A stretch of 64,000 nucleotides of DNA from Siphonodentalium dalli (lineage: Eukaryota > Mollusca > Scaphopoda > Gadilida > Siphonodentaliidae), in the NCBI GenBank assembly GCA_032622095.1, contig CP136066.1, positions 114,101,319 to 114,165,318 of the forward strand. Direction: 5' to 3'. Shown one piece after another: positions 11,120 to 22,960 of this stretch; within the stretch, counting starts at the first letter, position 1, and every line of letters starts with the position of its first letter. The notes below the pieces were generated by a model that saw only the letters and a program-made list of their open reading frames with translations, ran no database searches and was not told where the DNA came from. The position numbers and the translations under genes are program-made.

Positions 11120-12165
11120 GGGTTGGCCAAGTTGAATCCCCCATCACAAATATTATCAAACCTGATCCTCCTATACTTATTACTGGGAATAAATAATTCT
11201 TTTTCAGGAAAAGTGTTCAACGTTACCCCCGTGTTCAAACTATCCCTGTGTGACAAAACTGATTTCAAACCCATACTACTACTAGGTCTATATAGCGGGT
11301 ACTGCGTTATGCAGTAGGTCCCTACATTTGCAAAAAGTGGACCGAACCATGGAGGGTAGACATAATTTGTTTGATTCCCTGCAATCTGCATACAGAAGTA
11401 ATCATTCTAGAGAGACCGCTTGTAAAGGTTAAAAACGACACCGATTTATCTTTAGACCAAGGAAAGTGTGTGTTATTACTTATGCTTGATCTTAGTGCGG
11501 CTTTCGACACTTGTGACCACACCATCTTGTTGGACTGCCTTAGTGACTATATAGGTCTAAACGGTACGGCATTTCATTGGTTCTCTTCTTATCTGATAAA
11601 TCGCAAGCAAAAGGTCGTGATTGGGGAGTCATTCTCAAGGGAAGTCAGTCTAGATGTCGGAGTGCCTCAGGGATCTCTATTAGGACCGCTCTTATTCCTC
11701 ATTTACACCTTGCCACTTGGACGGATTCTCGAAGGTCATTCGGTTAAATACCATATGTATGCTGATGACACACAAATATATGTAGAATTTTCTAGAAAAG
11801 ATCCGAATGGCTATATTATAACAATGCAATACATTGTCTGGAAGAGTGTTTCTGTGAAGTAAAATCTTGGATGCAGACTAACAAACTTAAACTTAATGAC
11901 GACAAGTCCGAGTTCATGGTAATTGGCTCCAAATATTCCATCAAAGAACTATCGCTCTCTGTGGGTAAAAACACAGAGCCAGAGTTTGAAATTAAGCTGG
12001 GCGACAACGTTATTCCATTGTGTAGTGATCTTCGGAACCTCGGTGCGTACTTTGATTCTACCATGTGTCTTGACAAAATGGTATCTGACATACTGTGAAC
12101 ATGTTACTACCACCTTAGAAGGCTTAGATGCCTGCGCAGAGTTCGATGCCACCTGAGCAATGTTC
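11120..12165 (+). pseudogene. CR1/Jockey-type LINE reverse transcriptase fragment
   Basis: This is a decayed non-LTR retrotransposon ORF2. In order along the strand: NVTPVFKLSLCDKTDFKP near 11220-11275; FDSLQSAYRSNHSRET near 11370-11415; then, after a frameshift at about 11425, the catalytic core. The core shows DLSAAFDT (motif A), GVPQGSLLGPLLF (motif B) and YADDTQIY (motif C, the YADD being at about 11758-11769). Another frameshift near 11820-11865 leads to MQTNKLKLNDDKSEFMVIGS. A TGA at 12096-12098 interrupts the frame before CYYHLRRLRCLRRVRCHLS. A functional copy would copy its RNA at a nicked chromosomal target. The endonuclease domain and 3' tail are absent, and at least two frameshifts and one stop make it inactive. 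Confidence 0.9.
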
Positions 12166-12596
12166 AATGTGTCACCTGTCACCGCCTCCATTCCAGGGGA
12201 TTTCACCGCACGGGTTCCAACCTGTCCTCCATTCATCGAGTCTTTTACGGCTTCCGTCCCTCCTGGTTCTGGGCGGGCCAGTATCCCGGCTATTCTCCTG
12301 CTTTTGTGCCACCTCCCGCAGTGTGGCCTTGGCCTTCTTCGGCTCCCAGGCCAGAACCTTTCCATGCTTCTATCTTAAATCCCGAGGCACCGGAATTTGT
12401 TCCTCATCAAACCAGGCAACCTAGTGGGTATACTTGTCCCTTTTCTCCATCTCCTTGATGGATGGTGCCACATGGAGACGAGGACATGCTGTCACTACAT
12501 TCGGAAGCGTTTGATGCGTGTCCGAGTTCGCCGTGTCCATCCGAGAGTGCCTTCCAAGAGGGTAGTTTCGGATGGGTCAGTCCTTCGATTTTCGGC
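12166..12596 (+). pseudogene. Proline-rich open frame, possibly gag-like
   Basis: The frame that carries the LINE tail stays open without an ATG to a TGA at 12456, then on to a TAA at 12597. The first part is proline- and aromatic-rich (FWAGQYPGYSPAFVPPPA, then PWPSSAPRPEPF). The second is acidic and serine-rich (DEDMLSLHSEAFDACPSS). This composition resembles gag-type proteins of DIRS-like or other retroelements, but I recognise no motif. Neighbouring frames are also partly open because the sequence is GC-richer than its surroundings. Confidence 0.25.
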
Positions 12597-12929
12597 TAAC
12601 ACTTGTGTACGATTCTTTGCATTCATTACCAGCACAGTACTAACAGTGCCTAGGAAAACAGGCACACTACCGCATTGTTGTGGTTCATTTAAAACAGGGT
12701 CTGGCCACGGATATATCTCTTTATCGCTCCAACTGAGCTAAAATGTCAACAACATGGACCCTCTTTGATAATTATTATATAATTTCTCAACAACTTCCAC
12801 AACTGTGCTAGTACACTTCGAATGTGACGCGCGATCGTCCAAAAAACCTGTTTTCTCCACAATCGAAGGACTGGATGGGGCCTCCATATCAGGACGAAAC
12901 AATAACGCGTGGCGCCTTTTTCTGCACAC
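12597..12929. other. No recognised feature
   Basis: Sequence between the proline-rich frame and a tandem duplication. It is probably the same decayed element. Confidence 0.3.
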
Positions 12930-14060
12930 TTGGTACAGCCTGCGCTGCAGGCTCGGAGTAGGTTGGTGGTCATGCCTCCTCTATTTGTAGTCGCTGTCTC
13001 CACAGCCTCCGCAGAGAAGAGCAGCATTGGATGTTCTACGGCAGCTTCCGCTGGTCCTGCCTCGATCAATACGGGTTCATTCTATCGCGGCCCATACAGG
13101 TTTTCAGCACCTTTTCTCGCCATGGCTACACCATTGTTACCTGTCGCTGACAGGTATTGATCATTAAACAGATTTTTTGTACAATATTACCTCCGTTATT
13201 TGTACTAGCCTACCAATGAACCGGCTGCAGCCATTGCAGGCCCTGCCCTAGTAGGAGCCGCTCCTTTGCTTCTCACAGGTATGCCAAAAGCTGACTTGCA
13301 TGACTTGTGGTGTGATGCTCCTTCCTGTGCACGCGACCATGCTCTGGGGTCAGACCCTGGCATGCGATTTAAACAGTGTACCACCCACAATTGCATTGGT
13401 GTGGAATCTCACAGTAAACCACTGAGAACTCGCCTCACTGTATTGTAAGTGATGACAATTGATACAAGCGAACCATAGAGGTCCCCACGATACAGTCATG
13501 TCACCCATTGGCCATTTCCATCTTTTCCCCGAAACAACCTCCTGCTTCCTCCATCAACATGGCGTTGGTTACTGGACATGCCTCTTCCTTATTGGTGGCG
13601 GGCTCCTCAGCCTCAGCAGAGAAGTGCAGCACTGGATTTCTGCAGCAGCTACCACTGGTCCTGTTTCAGTCAACCAGGGTTCATTCTATCGTGGAATATA
13701 CCGGTTTTCAGAACCTTTTCTTGCCATGGCTACCACATTGTTACTTGTCGCAGACAAGTCGCGATCATTACACCGCTTTTTTGTACAATATTACCTCCTT
13801 TATTTGTACTCGCCGACCAATGATCCGGCTACAGCACTTGCAGGCTCTGCTCTAGTAGGATCCATTCCTGTGCTTCTCCCAGGTTTGACAAAGCTGCCTT
13901 GTGGGGTGATGCTTAAGTGCATGCGACCTTGCTCTGTGGTCAGACCCTGGCGTGAGATTTCAATCGTGTACCACCCGACTTACACTTCGTTAGTAGCGTC
14001 AGTAAACCCCCGGCGGAATGAGAACTCGCCTCACTGCATTGTCCGTGATGACAATTAATA
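12930..14060. repeat. Tandem duplication, about 610-bp period
   Basis: A block near 12960-13440 recurs near 13570-14045. Shared landmarks include GGGTTCATTCTATCG at about 13070 and 13678, GCCATGGCTAC at about 13120 and 13723, and a GTACAATATTACCTCC block at about 13180 and 13785. In one frame both copies give GSFYRG followed by YRFS and PFLAMAT, suggesting a once-coding, arginine/glycine-rich retroelement region. The copies have diverged and carry indels, so neither is intact. Confidence 0.65.
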
Positions 14061-15560
14061 CACGCTAACCACAGAGATCTCCATGATCAGGTCATGTCAC
14101 CCCATTCCCATCTTTTCCTCGAAAAGACCAGGAGTCCAGTCAAGCTTTGCCTTCTCACCTAATCAGAATTTGAGGCCTTCGAATCTGTTCTCTTGGGTGA
14201 GGATCACTATAGCACATTTATTCAGCGATGGCGCCGCTTTTCCGAGAATAACATTACATTCGTGATTCTAATTCTCATCAGATTTTACGTCAGGGATTGC
14301 GTGATTCAGTCGCTCTCATCAGCCGAGGTCTCGGGTCAGTCCTCCTCTCCTCTGTTCAGGTATGGTATTCAGTCCCGGGGTTCTGACCAGGAGTTCCACT
14401 AGTACCATCTCCAAAAAAACCGGATCATGCCATCCTGACTAGTTCTCAGGGTTGGGGGTAGGCATTCTCCACCTTCTCATATCAGGGTCATGTAAGGTTC
14501 TGCAGATCTAGGATCCAACTGGACCAACGATCCAATAGACGCCACAGTGGTGGGTTTTCTTCAACATCTCCGCAGTCGCAAGTCGACCTAGTCTACAACG
14601 GCTGTGTCGCAACTCTGGCAGTGTTCCGTCACACTATTTAAGTTAACATTAGTTCAGGCCTGCAAATTTGAGGCCTGGAGGTTATCTCAACATGACACTG
14701 CCCCGAACAAAAAACTGGTCGCTCCAAAGTTTTATGGTGGTCTCGCGATAACTGATTATCACCTTGCTTTGCGACATTCAAAATTATTCATGTATTTCAT
14801 TGAGTTGCCCATATGTGGTTTATAATGCCAGTTGTTGTGCTTCTAACAGTTTCTGTAACGCTTCTGTTAACCCATGGTGTGAGTTACCTAAGCGCACACC
14901 AGGAGAACAAAATATTATCTGTTCCACATCATTTTAAAACACCTGCAGGGCTGCTAGTTACATCACCGGTAGCCAGAATGTTCCGACAGATCCATTAGCT
15001 GTATCCATTAATCTTCTGGGTTGACAATACATTTCAATTTCCAGTTACTTGGCTTGTGGTACCAGAGGTGGAATCTGTCTTGGTCACACCTCTAGGTGTA
15101 TGCTTTTCCTTTACCGGCCATTATTCCCAGCGTCCGGGGTCCCAATATGCACAACTCCCTGTAAATGTTCTCATGGTGTATCCCTGGTGCCCCATTAGTC
15201 TGTGACAAACAGGCTTCTCCTCTCTCCCCTGGGTCCCTCTGCAGGGCTCCAGATGTTCGCATATAATTTTGCGAACATCAAATGTTGAATCACGTTAAGT
15301 CATCAAGCCCTGAAAATTTTACCATTTCGCTAGAATCGTTGCGAGAGTCGATACAGTGTTTCTCTCCGAAACTTAAGGCCTGCTCAGGCTCCTCCCCTTT
15401 GACCAATCGTCACCCTGGACACAAGGGTCTATATTTACACATGTCTACCAAGAACAACACTTTTCTTTACAGGATGCAAATCTATTCCGCTTCAGCAGTT
15501 GGGTTTCATAGGCTTAGTCTGAGTATCTGCCTCGTGGCCTCTTCCTGTTCAAGAATTCTA
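14061..15560. other. Decayed repeat-derived sequence, unrecognised
   Basis: GC content stays moderately high to about 15400. A frame at about 14505-14640 reads DPIDATVVGFLQHLRSRKST before a stop, with a loose resemblance to tyrosine-recombinase N-terminal helices. A frame at 14604-14825 contains KFYGGLAITDYHLALRHSKL, loosely like LINE ORF2 C-termini. Neither is strong enough to name. Confidence 0.2.
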
Positions 15561-15564
15561 ATTA

Positions 15565-15950
15565 TAACCATTAGTTCATTCAGTGTCCAAGATATATTTG
15601 CCAGAGATATAATATTTTTTTACCCAAAATATGTATCTCCTAATAAGTATCTTGGACACTGAACTCATAGGGCCCTCCCAGTTGTGATCAACATTCCCGC
15701 CCCGCGCATTCCTGTCAAAACGCATCGAACACACAGCAGGGAGAAATTTATAATGAAAGGACTGTCACATTTCATGGTATAGCGGAAGTTGAACCTGATC
15801 GGGTTTGACCGTGCGCGTACTTGAAGTACTTCGTACCGATTTTTGATTTTTCTTCTAGAATCTTGCAAGCAAGAAATATATAACCATTAGTTCATTCAGT
15901 GTCCAAGATACTTATTAGGAGATACATATTTTGGGTAAAAAAATATTATT
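15565..15950. repeat. Inverted repeat pair, MITE-like
   Basis: About 60 bases at 15608-15667 (ATAATATTTTTTTACCCAAA through CTTGGACACTGAAC) are repeated as a near-exact reverse complement at 15887-15947, enclosing about 220 bases. A direct partial copy (ATTAGTTCATTCAGTGTCCA) sits just outside at 15570-15594. The result is a nested hairpin at the left edge of the satellite array. Confidence 0.75.
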
Positions 15951-15954
15951 TTAG

Positions 15955-16630
15955 GGTCATTCATAAAAAAAACATGGCCACCATCGGCCATCTTGGATTT
16001 CAAAATTCAATCCATTAGCATGGGATACAGGCCATACTATTTGTCTGATCATCATGAAATTTGTCATGATTGTTAATATTGACATGTAGATGGGAACGAG
16101 TCATTTTGGGGTAATTCGGCAAAAAAACATGGCCACCAGCAGCCATCTTGGATTTTACTCTTTGCATGACTAAATCCTTTGGCACATGCTACATGTCGTA
16201 CCATTAGTTGGATCATCATGAAATTTGTCACAGATGTTAACATTGAGATGTAGATGGGAAAGAGTCATTTTGGGGTCATTTGCCATTTGGCCAAAAAACA
16301 TGGCCGCCAGCAGCCATCTTGTATTTTACTTTTTGCATCACTAAATCATTTGGCACTGCTACAGGTCGTACCTTTGGTCGGATCACTATGAAATTTGTCA
16401 TGGCTGTTGACGTTGACATGTAGATGGAAACGAGTCATTTTGGGGTCATTCGGCTAAAAATCATGGCCGCCAGCAGATTCAAAATTCAATCCATTAGCAT
16501 GGTCTACAGGCCATACTGTTTGTCTGATCATCATGAAATTTGTCATTGATGTTAATATTGACATGTAGATGGGAACGGGTCATTTTGGGGTCATTCGGCC
16601 AGCAGCCATCTTGGATTTTACTCTGTGGTA
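15955..16630. repeat. Satellite array, block 1 (150-175-bp units)
   Basis: About four units share CATGGCC(A/G)CCAGCAGCC, ATCTTGGATTTTAC, a GATCATCATGAAATTTGTCA block, and GACATGTAGATGGGAACG followed by GTCATTTTGGGGTCATTCGG. The first and last units are partial. The same family resumes at 18825 after a 2.2 kb gap. Confidence 0.92.
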
Positions 16631-18824
16631 CTCATCAACCCGAAACCACATGATTCCCCATCATATATATTGCTCAACAGGATGAAATCTTGAGTAACAA
16701 AAACTATTCTAACTTGTGGACAATGTCAAAACTAAAGTCACATGAATGTCACATGATAGGACGAACACTAAATTATTCACTTCTAAAGTGTCTTATAATA
16801 TGTACTAGAAAATTATTTGTTCATCAATCAATCAGGAGAAATATCAATGTGAAGGTTTGATATATCAATTGTTACAGCTCGCCTCAAAATGATATATATA
16901 CCAAAAGGCAATCAATGCAAAAGAAGCCATTTCAAGAGCTGATTGTTATATAAATGATGAGCCAAAGCCCAACGGCAGATACCATTGTTATTTCCATTGC
17001 CAAATAATGTTTTGTGTCCTGTGAATTTTTTTTTTCTGTGGATACAACATTTTAGAAGGCCACCAAAGTTTTGTAAAATTTCTTTGTTGTTTTCCAATGT
17101 CTATATTTCGTACAGTGCTTGTGAGACACGATGCCCTTTTATACTGGTAATAAATACTCTTTCTGTTTTGTTCTAGCCGAGTATAGCCTATTCACATACA
17201 GTGTACCACTGTCAAGATGTTCCAACTCAACTCTTTATACCAGTATAAAGGCGTAGGCCATGTAGCAGCTGTTACTATGGCATTCTGTGATGCTCAGAGC
17301 AATGTGTGGCCACTAATGCATTATTCAAATTGAATGTTGAACTGTACCAGTGAATTGTTGTTATTTCCTGCTTTAGGGAAATATTTCATGTTACTTGGCA
17401 GTAATTTACAACATCACTATAATGGTTATTGACAAGATGGTGCAAGGCTTTCATACCATTAACTACTAGTAGGTGACATGGGAAATTATACATCTGATAC
17501 ATCCTTAATAACCACATATAATGTGAAATTGATAGGGGCCCCAAGTAACTCAGACAGATCTTAGCGGGCTTGCTTCCGTTATAATTCTGCCCAGTGGTAT
17601 TTAAAGATGGACATTTTCTAAATGAAGAAAATCAATAACTGGGGATAATAATCTGAACAAGGGTATTCGGTTATCATAGTAATCAACTGGTTCCTATATT
17701 CTGAACTGATATCTGTAATATCAGCATGATGTCTATTCAGCTCAAAAGGATGCTTGATTGATACGTCATCTCGAAGATGTCATTTGTAATATTATCAGGA
17801 TTTACTAAAAGCTTGATATATTTTATGCGTGCGATATTTTGCACGCCTACGGGATGCTTTATATACTGGTAATTTGAGCTGTGCAATTATTTTCAACCCT
17901 TAGAATCTAAATCATAGAAAATTATCTCTTTATCATATAGCATGCTGCATTTTACCACTCACTAATACCTACTTACCTTCTCAGATACAGTATATAGAAC
18001 CTATATGCCACTCCTCATTGTATGTTGTCGACATTTCTGAGGATTTTGGGGTCGCACATTTGGCCAAAAATTTAAAAAAATATAAATTTTAGCAAGCGGG
18101 TCTTTACATAAGAAATGGATGTTGATTTGCTTTCAATCCAGGGAGTATGGATGTAAGTTGGTCTGACCACAGGCCCCTGGGGAAGAATGCCAGATGTACC
18201 AATATATACTCTTACCAGTGACAATTTTCTCAAGTCCGATGTTTTGGAAAAAACCACATATTGCTCATAGTTTCTCAAAATCGTTCATCTCAGTCACAAT
18301 ATATTTTGCTGTGTCTTATTGGCCACGAAATTTCCTTTCTTTTTGGTGTATAATTTGATAGTATCAAATCAAGGAAAGTCGATATATCGCATAAACTAGC
18401 AAAACCTACCAACAAAAAGTGGTCGCTATTGAGTCTGGGTGTCGGGTACGGGTGATGATTATATATAGACCTTCTGCCACCTCTAGATCCCCTCCCCCAT
18501 GTCGGATTTTGATGGTTATGGTTATTTTAGATCTATATACATCATATACCCTTTAAAATTCAGGTTGTTTGCCATCTGGCAATTGTCGCCTTATTGGGTA
18601 TTTTGCCCTTTTGAATAAAAGTACCCAAATTTCGTCTCTTGAAACTATTTATTTTCCGTTCACTCAACTTATGGCTTACTATTGTTCTAACTTTCTGCCC
18701 TTTGTTGGTATTTAGCTTTTTAGCTCAACTTTACTTAAAGTTTGATCTATTGCCATGGCTTGGTATCCATCGTCCGTGTGTGTGTGCGTATATGCATGTG
18801 TGAAGCATCAACAATACAGGCTAC
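16631..18824. other. Spacer between satellite blocks, no recognised gene
   Basis: AT-rich, apparently unique sequence. Short open frames at 16985 and 18072 look random. I see no TIRs defining an insertion. Confidence 0.4.
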
Positions 18825-20830
18825 AGGTCATACCTTTGGTTGGATCATTATGAAGTTTGTCATAGCTGTTGACATTGACATGTAGATGGGAACGAGTCAT
18901 TTTGGGGTCATTTGGAAAAAAAACATGGCTGCCAGTGGCCATCTTGGATTTCAAAATTCAATCCATTAGGTGACACTCCACAGTTTCTGCATTGATTGGT
19001 GCAGAAATAAAGGGGGGCATCAATTCAATGAAAAATCACTGAAATGTGAACCCACAACACATGTACAATGTATATATGCCTGGGTTGAGCACATACTAGG
19101 CTTTTCGATTTTGATACATAATTATCATGTTAATGGGCCTAGCAAGAGTTTTGCCCCTTGATTGTGTGCCTGAAAAATGAAATTTTCTGTTTCCACATAA
19201 TATCAAAAAAGTTCAAACTTAATTCTCACCACTGTGATTTCCAAAAAAATATTTTTCATGCAGATGACAAATTTTAGGTGCTAAAAGTCACGCTGGTGTC
19301 TGGAGCCACTGTTTCGCAGAAATCGCTACTACATGATACTGATAGGGTCAATGTCACCTGAAACAATATTTTTCAAAACTCAAAGACATCCTCTACAAAT
19401 CCACAAATTCATAACTAACCTTCTCTCAATAAACATGCCACACTCATGGTGTCAGAAAACACTGATACTCGATTCTCAGAAATTTACCCCTACTGATCAT
19501 TCGAAACTGTGGAGTGTCACCTCAGCACGGGCTACAGGTTGTACTGTTCGTCTGATCATCATGAAATTTGTCATGAATGTTAATATTGACATGTAGATGG
19601 GAACGATTATTTTGGGGTCATTCGGCCAAAAATCATGGCCACCAGCAGCCATCTTGGATTTTACTCTTTGCTTGACTAAATCCTTTGGCACGGGCTACAG
19701 GTTGTACCTTTAGTCGGATCATCAAAAAATTTGTCACGAATGTTGACAATGACATGTACATGTATGTAGATGGGAACGAGTCATTTTTGGGTCATTCGGC
19801 CAAAAAACATGGCCACCAGCAGCCATCTTGGATATTACTCTTTGCATGACTAAATACTTTGGCACGGTCTACAGGTCGTATCATTATGAAATTTGTCATG
19901 GCTGTTGACATTGACATGTAGATGGGAATGAGTCATTTGGGGTCATTCGGCAAAAACATGGCTGCAAGTGGCCATCTTGGATTTTAAAATTCAATCCATT
20001 AGCACGGGCTACAGGCCATACTCTTTGTCTGATCTTCAAGAAATTTGTCATGGATGTTAATATTGACAGGTAGAAGGGAACGAGTCATTTTGGGGTCGTT
20101 CGGTCAAAAAACATGGCCACCAGCAGCCATCTTTGATTTTACTCTTTGCATGACTAAATCCTTTGGCACAGGCTACAGGTCATACCTTTGTTCAGATCAT
20201 TATGAAATTTGTCCTGGCTGTTGACATTGACATGTAGATGGGAATGGGTAATTTTGGGGTCAATTGGCAAAAAAAACATGGCTGCCAGTGGCCATCTTGG
20301 ATTTCAAAATTCAATCCATTAGCACAGACTACAGGCTGGAGTGTTCGTCTGATCATCTTTGGTCGGATCATCATGAAATTTGTCATGAATGTTAATATTG
20401 ACATGTAGATAGGAACGTGTAATTTTGGGGTCATTCTGCCATAAAACATGGCCTCTCGTGGCCATCTTGGATTTTACTCTTTGCATGACTAAATCCTTTG
20501 GCACGGGCTACAGGTCGTACCTTTGGTCAGATCATCATGAAATTTGTCATGGATGTTAACATTGATATGTAGATTTGAACGAGTCATCTTGAGGTCATTC
20601 GGCCATGAAACATGTCCGCTGGTAACCATCTTGGATTTTACTCTTTGCATGACTAAATCCTTTGACGCACCCTGCAGTCCACTTCCCTCATCTGATCATC
20701 ACCAAACTTCATATTAATCTTGATATTAATCTACTAGATGTTTTTGAATTTCATTGGAAAAGTAGCCGCCAGCAACCATCTTGGATTTTACTTTATATAT
20801 ATCTCTTCATGTTGATAATCTAATATTACA
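18825..20830. repeat. Satellite array, block 2 (150-175-bp units)
   Basis: About ten more units of the 15955 family. Successive GCCATCTTGG landmarks at about 19633, 19808, 19957, 20110, 20279, 20450 and 20612 are 150-175 bases apart. Two unit types alternate loosely: one with TTCAAAATTCAATCCATTAG, one with CTCTTTGCATGACTAAATCC. The array is split by a MITE at 18969-19521. Its open frames are chance products of the repeat. Confidence 0.93.
18969..19521. mobile_element. MITE inserted in the satellite, PIF/Harbinger-like
   Basis: Termini are GGTGACACTCCACAGTTTC and its reverse complement GAAACTGTGGAGTGTCACC. The flanks are TTA on the left and TCA on the right. Neighbouring satellite units read CCATTAGCACGGG without interruption, so the empty site is known and implies a 3-bp TTA duplication with one later change. 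A 3-bp TWA duplication and a GG start fit PIF/Harbinger. The 553-bp interior has no transposase. Confidence 0.75.
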
Positions 20831-20834
20831 TAGA

Positions 20835-20960
20835 CCTTTCAACTTTCCGCATTCCTAATCACTCCATTGACTGTAACTCATGAAATTATTCCCTTCCCAA
20901 GTTGAGCTACAGTGTCTTGAAACTTTCATTTACTTACAACATTATTGACACCATATCACA
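20835..20960 (+). repeat. Dispersed direct repeat, copy 1 of 2
   Basis: It shares ACTTTCCGCATTCCTAATC, then CATTGACTGTA, CATGAAAT and ACTTTCATTTA with a second copy at about 23595-23705. It is non-coding. Confidence 0.7.
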
Positions 20961-21084
20961 ATATGAAATGCTAAATCTAGTTTCGAGCTTATTTCGGAAC
21001 AGCATTTGTTTTCAAACAACTGCTATAGTCTGGCCGATAAAAGGTTTAACCTAGAAAAAAATTGGACTAAGTTGGTTTGTATAC

Positions 21085-21396
21085 CATTTCGAATAGGAAT
21101 ATATCCTCTATAACATATCTAAAATCCGCTTTGAGCACTTCTTGTAATTCAAGATGGCTGCCATTTTCCTATAAGTCAGTTTGATGAAATTATAAGAAAA
21201 CTTCTTGTCATATGTATACATTTTTGTGAAGTTAAGACATAACGCCACCTTTTTGTGCCAAATTTGAACTCCCCGTCCAAGATGGCCAACAAAATGGCGA
21301 CCGGAAGTGGTAACTTTTACATTTTTACTAATATCTTTAAGATTAGTTTCTGCTGTTTATTTTGTATTTAGCATGTTAACTGACCATTGGAGCAAT
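21085..21396 (+). repeat. Left half of a diverged element B arm, interrupted by a Mutator-like insertion
   Basis: CCAAGATGGCCAACAAAATGG followed by a GACCGGAAG block and TTAACTGACCATTGGAGCAAT closely parallels 47575-47730 in the left arm of element B. The match resumes after the insertion at 22775. The leftmost part (21085-21170) also carries the 175-305 repeat motif. This is therefore a third, older copy of the element B arm family. Confidence 0.75.
21388..21396. repeat. Target-site duplication TGGAGCAAT, left copy
   Basis: The 9 bases recur exactly at 22766-22774. The uninterrupted paralogous site near 47716 has a single copy, which confirms duplication on insertion. Confidence 0.88.
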
Positions 21397-22765
21397 TCGT
21401 CCAAGTCTTCTCGTACTAAAACCAGCTAAGATATTGGTATGGCGAGATGCTGGATTTTAGTCCGAGTTTGTCCCGTATGGTCTCTTATGACACGACTTAC
21501 GCCCATGGTTTGTGGCGGGAATTTGTTGTGTATTTTACTCGATTTACCTAGCAAATCAATACGTGATGCTATATACATCGGGAAGAGTGACATCTTATGG
21601 TCATAATGGTGTATAATAATCTAACTTTAATGTTAAATTACACATAGAATATTCCGGTTGATTGCCACAAACATCGCTTTTTTTTCCTGTTTGTTTACAT
21701 TTTAACTGAAAGCCGAAGTGGTCCGAATAACTTCGGCATATTCCGGAGTTTGTTCTGGGTATACTAGTTTCCGTTTCTATATATAGCGTGGGGTTTTCCG
21801 AACAAAATGCCGAAAACCAATCGCCCCAAAGTCCAATTTCCTATGTGCTTTGAGAACAATTCCCGCACTAAAAACTTAATGACATAATGGAGGATCAGAA
21901 CGGTAGTTTTGTTGACAATTTTCGCAAGCAACTCGTCAAAATTGGAGCAAATTAGAACTCTTGTGTCTGACTTGCCATGCGTGTGATTTTCGTCCATGTG
22001 CGTTTTGACTTTTGTGTTGATAAAATAATCGGAGAACCGAATCACACCGTTTCAAAATATAGTTCTTCGGTTTTAGTGGGACTTTTCAAACTTAAGGTTC
22101 AAAATTTATACAAATTTTGTTTGATTTTATGTGTGCTTAACAAGAGCAGTATATTGCTCTGTTCGCTTAGTATATATCTTAATTTCGCGGAAGTCCACTA
22201 AATGTGGGTGAAATGTAGCACCATATCTATTCTAATGCTCGTTGTGTTTACACTCTTTTAAACTTTGAGAGGGTTGTAATTCCCGTAATTTATTTAATGT
22301 ATTACATTTATATCTTCAATGTTTACTTAATCTATTTATTTTTTATTTATTGACACACATAATTACGATTACAATGGAGAATTCATCGTAATTTGCGTGG
22401 TTAGCCGAAAATCTACGGAATATTTTCAACGGAAAATGCCGAACACAGTTCGCGAGGTCAACTGAGTTCGCATACTTTAAAAAATATGTCAACACTACGG
22501 TAATTGTCTCTTTTCACATTAAATTACCCCTTTCAATTCACAACCGTTGTGGGTGTCATATAAAATATCATGTCTTCTCCGGAAAAAATCCGTTTATTGT
22601 CGCAATTGAGTTATTTTATTTCATATAATTGTGGTTTTATTTGAGCGGGTCACTACAACGCTTAAGTCGTGTCATGAGAGACCATACGGGACGAACTCGG
22701 ACTAAAATCCAGCATCTCGCCATACCAATATCTTAACTGGTTTTAGTACGAGAAGACTTGGACTA
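21397..22765. mobile_element. Mutator-like non-autonomous element with 107-bp TIRs
   Basis: Near-perfect TIRs of about 107 bases run 21397-21503 and 22659-22765. They contain GTCCAAGTCTTCTCGTACTA, CGAGATGCTGGATTTTAGTC and CCCGTATGGTCTCTTATGAC in opposite orientations. A 9-bp TGGAGCAAT duplication flanks the element. Long TIRs with a 9-bp TSD are the signature of Mutator-like elements. The 1.15 kb interior has no coding frame longer than about 90 codons and no recognisable transposase. Few TIR differences suggest a fairly recent insertion. Confidence 0.85.
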
Positions 22766-22774
22766 TGGAGCAAT

Positions 22775-22960
22775 GAAATATCCCATTCATGGGGTCCTGA
22801 CCCCTTCCCTCCGATCATTCAAAAATTTTATTTTACAGAACGCGATATAACATTACACAAAAAATCACCATTGGGATTCTAGCTGTAGCGGTCTTGACCA
22901 GAATTTATTTATTTTTTTGTTACACACAGAAAAATGATATATCATATGAAAGTAGAAGTC
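22775..22960 (+). repeat. Right half of the interrupted element B arm copy
   Basis: GGGGTCCTGACCCCTTCC, then CAAAAATTTTATTTTACAGA and CCATTGGGATTCTA match 47735-47825 and, inverted, 51885-51975. Confidence 0.72.

Noticed and set aside
11371-11862. The reverse transcriptase frame as an active gene
   Set aside because: Frameshifts near 11425 and 11820-11865 and a TGA at 12096 break the protein, and neither endonuclease nor 3' end is present.
14604-14825. A 73-codon frame with GGLAITDYHLALRH as a LINE ORF2 C-terminus
   Set aside because: The resemblance is a few residues in a region with many chance frames, and there is no flanking LINE sequence in that frame.
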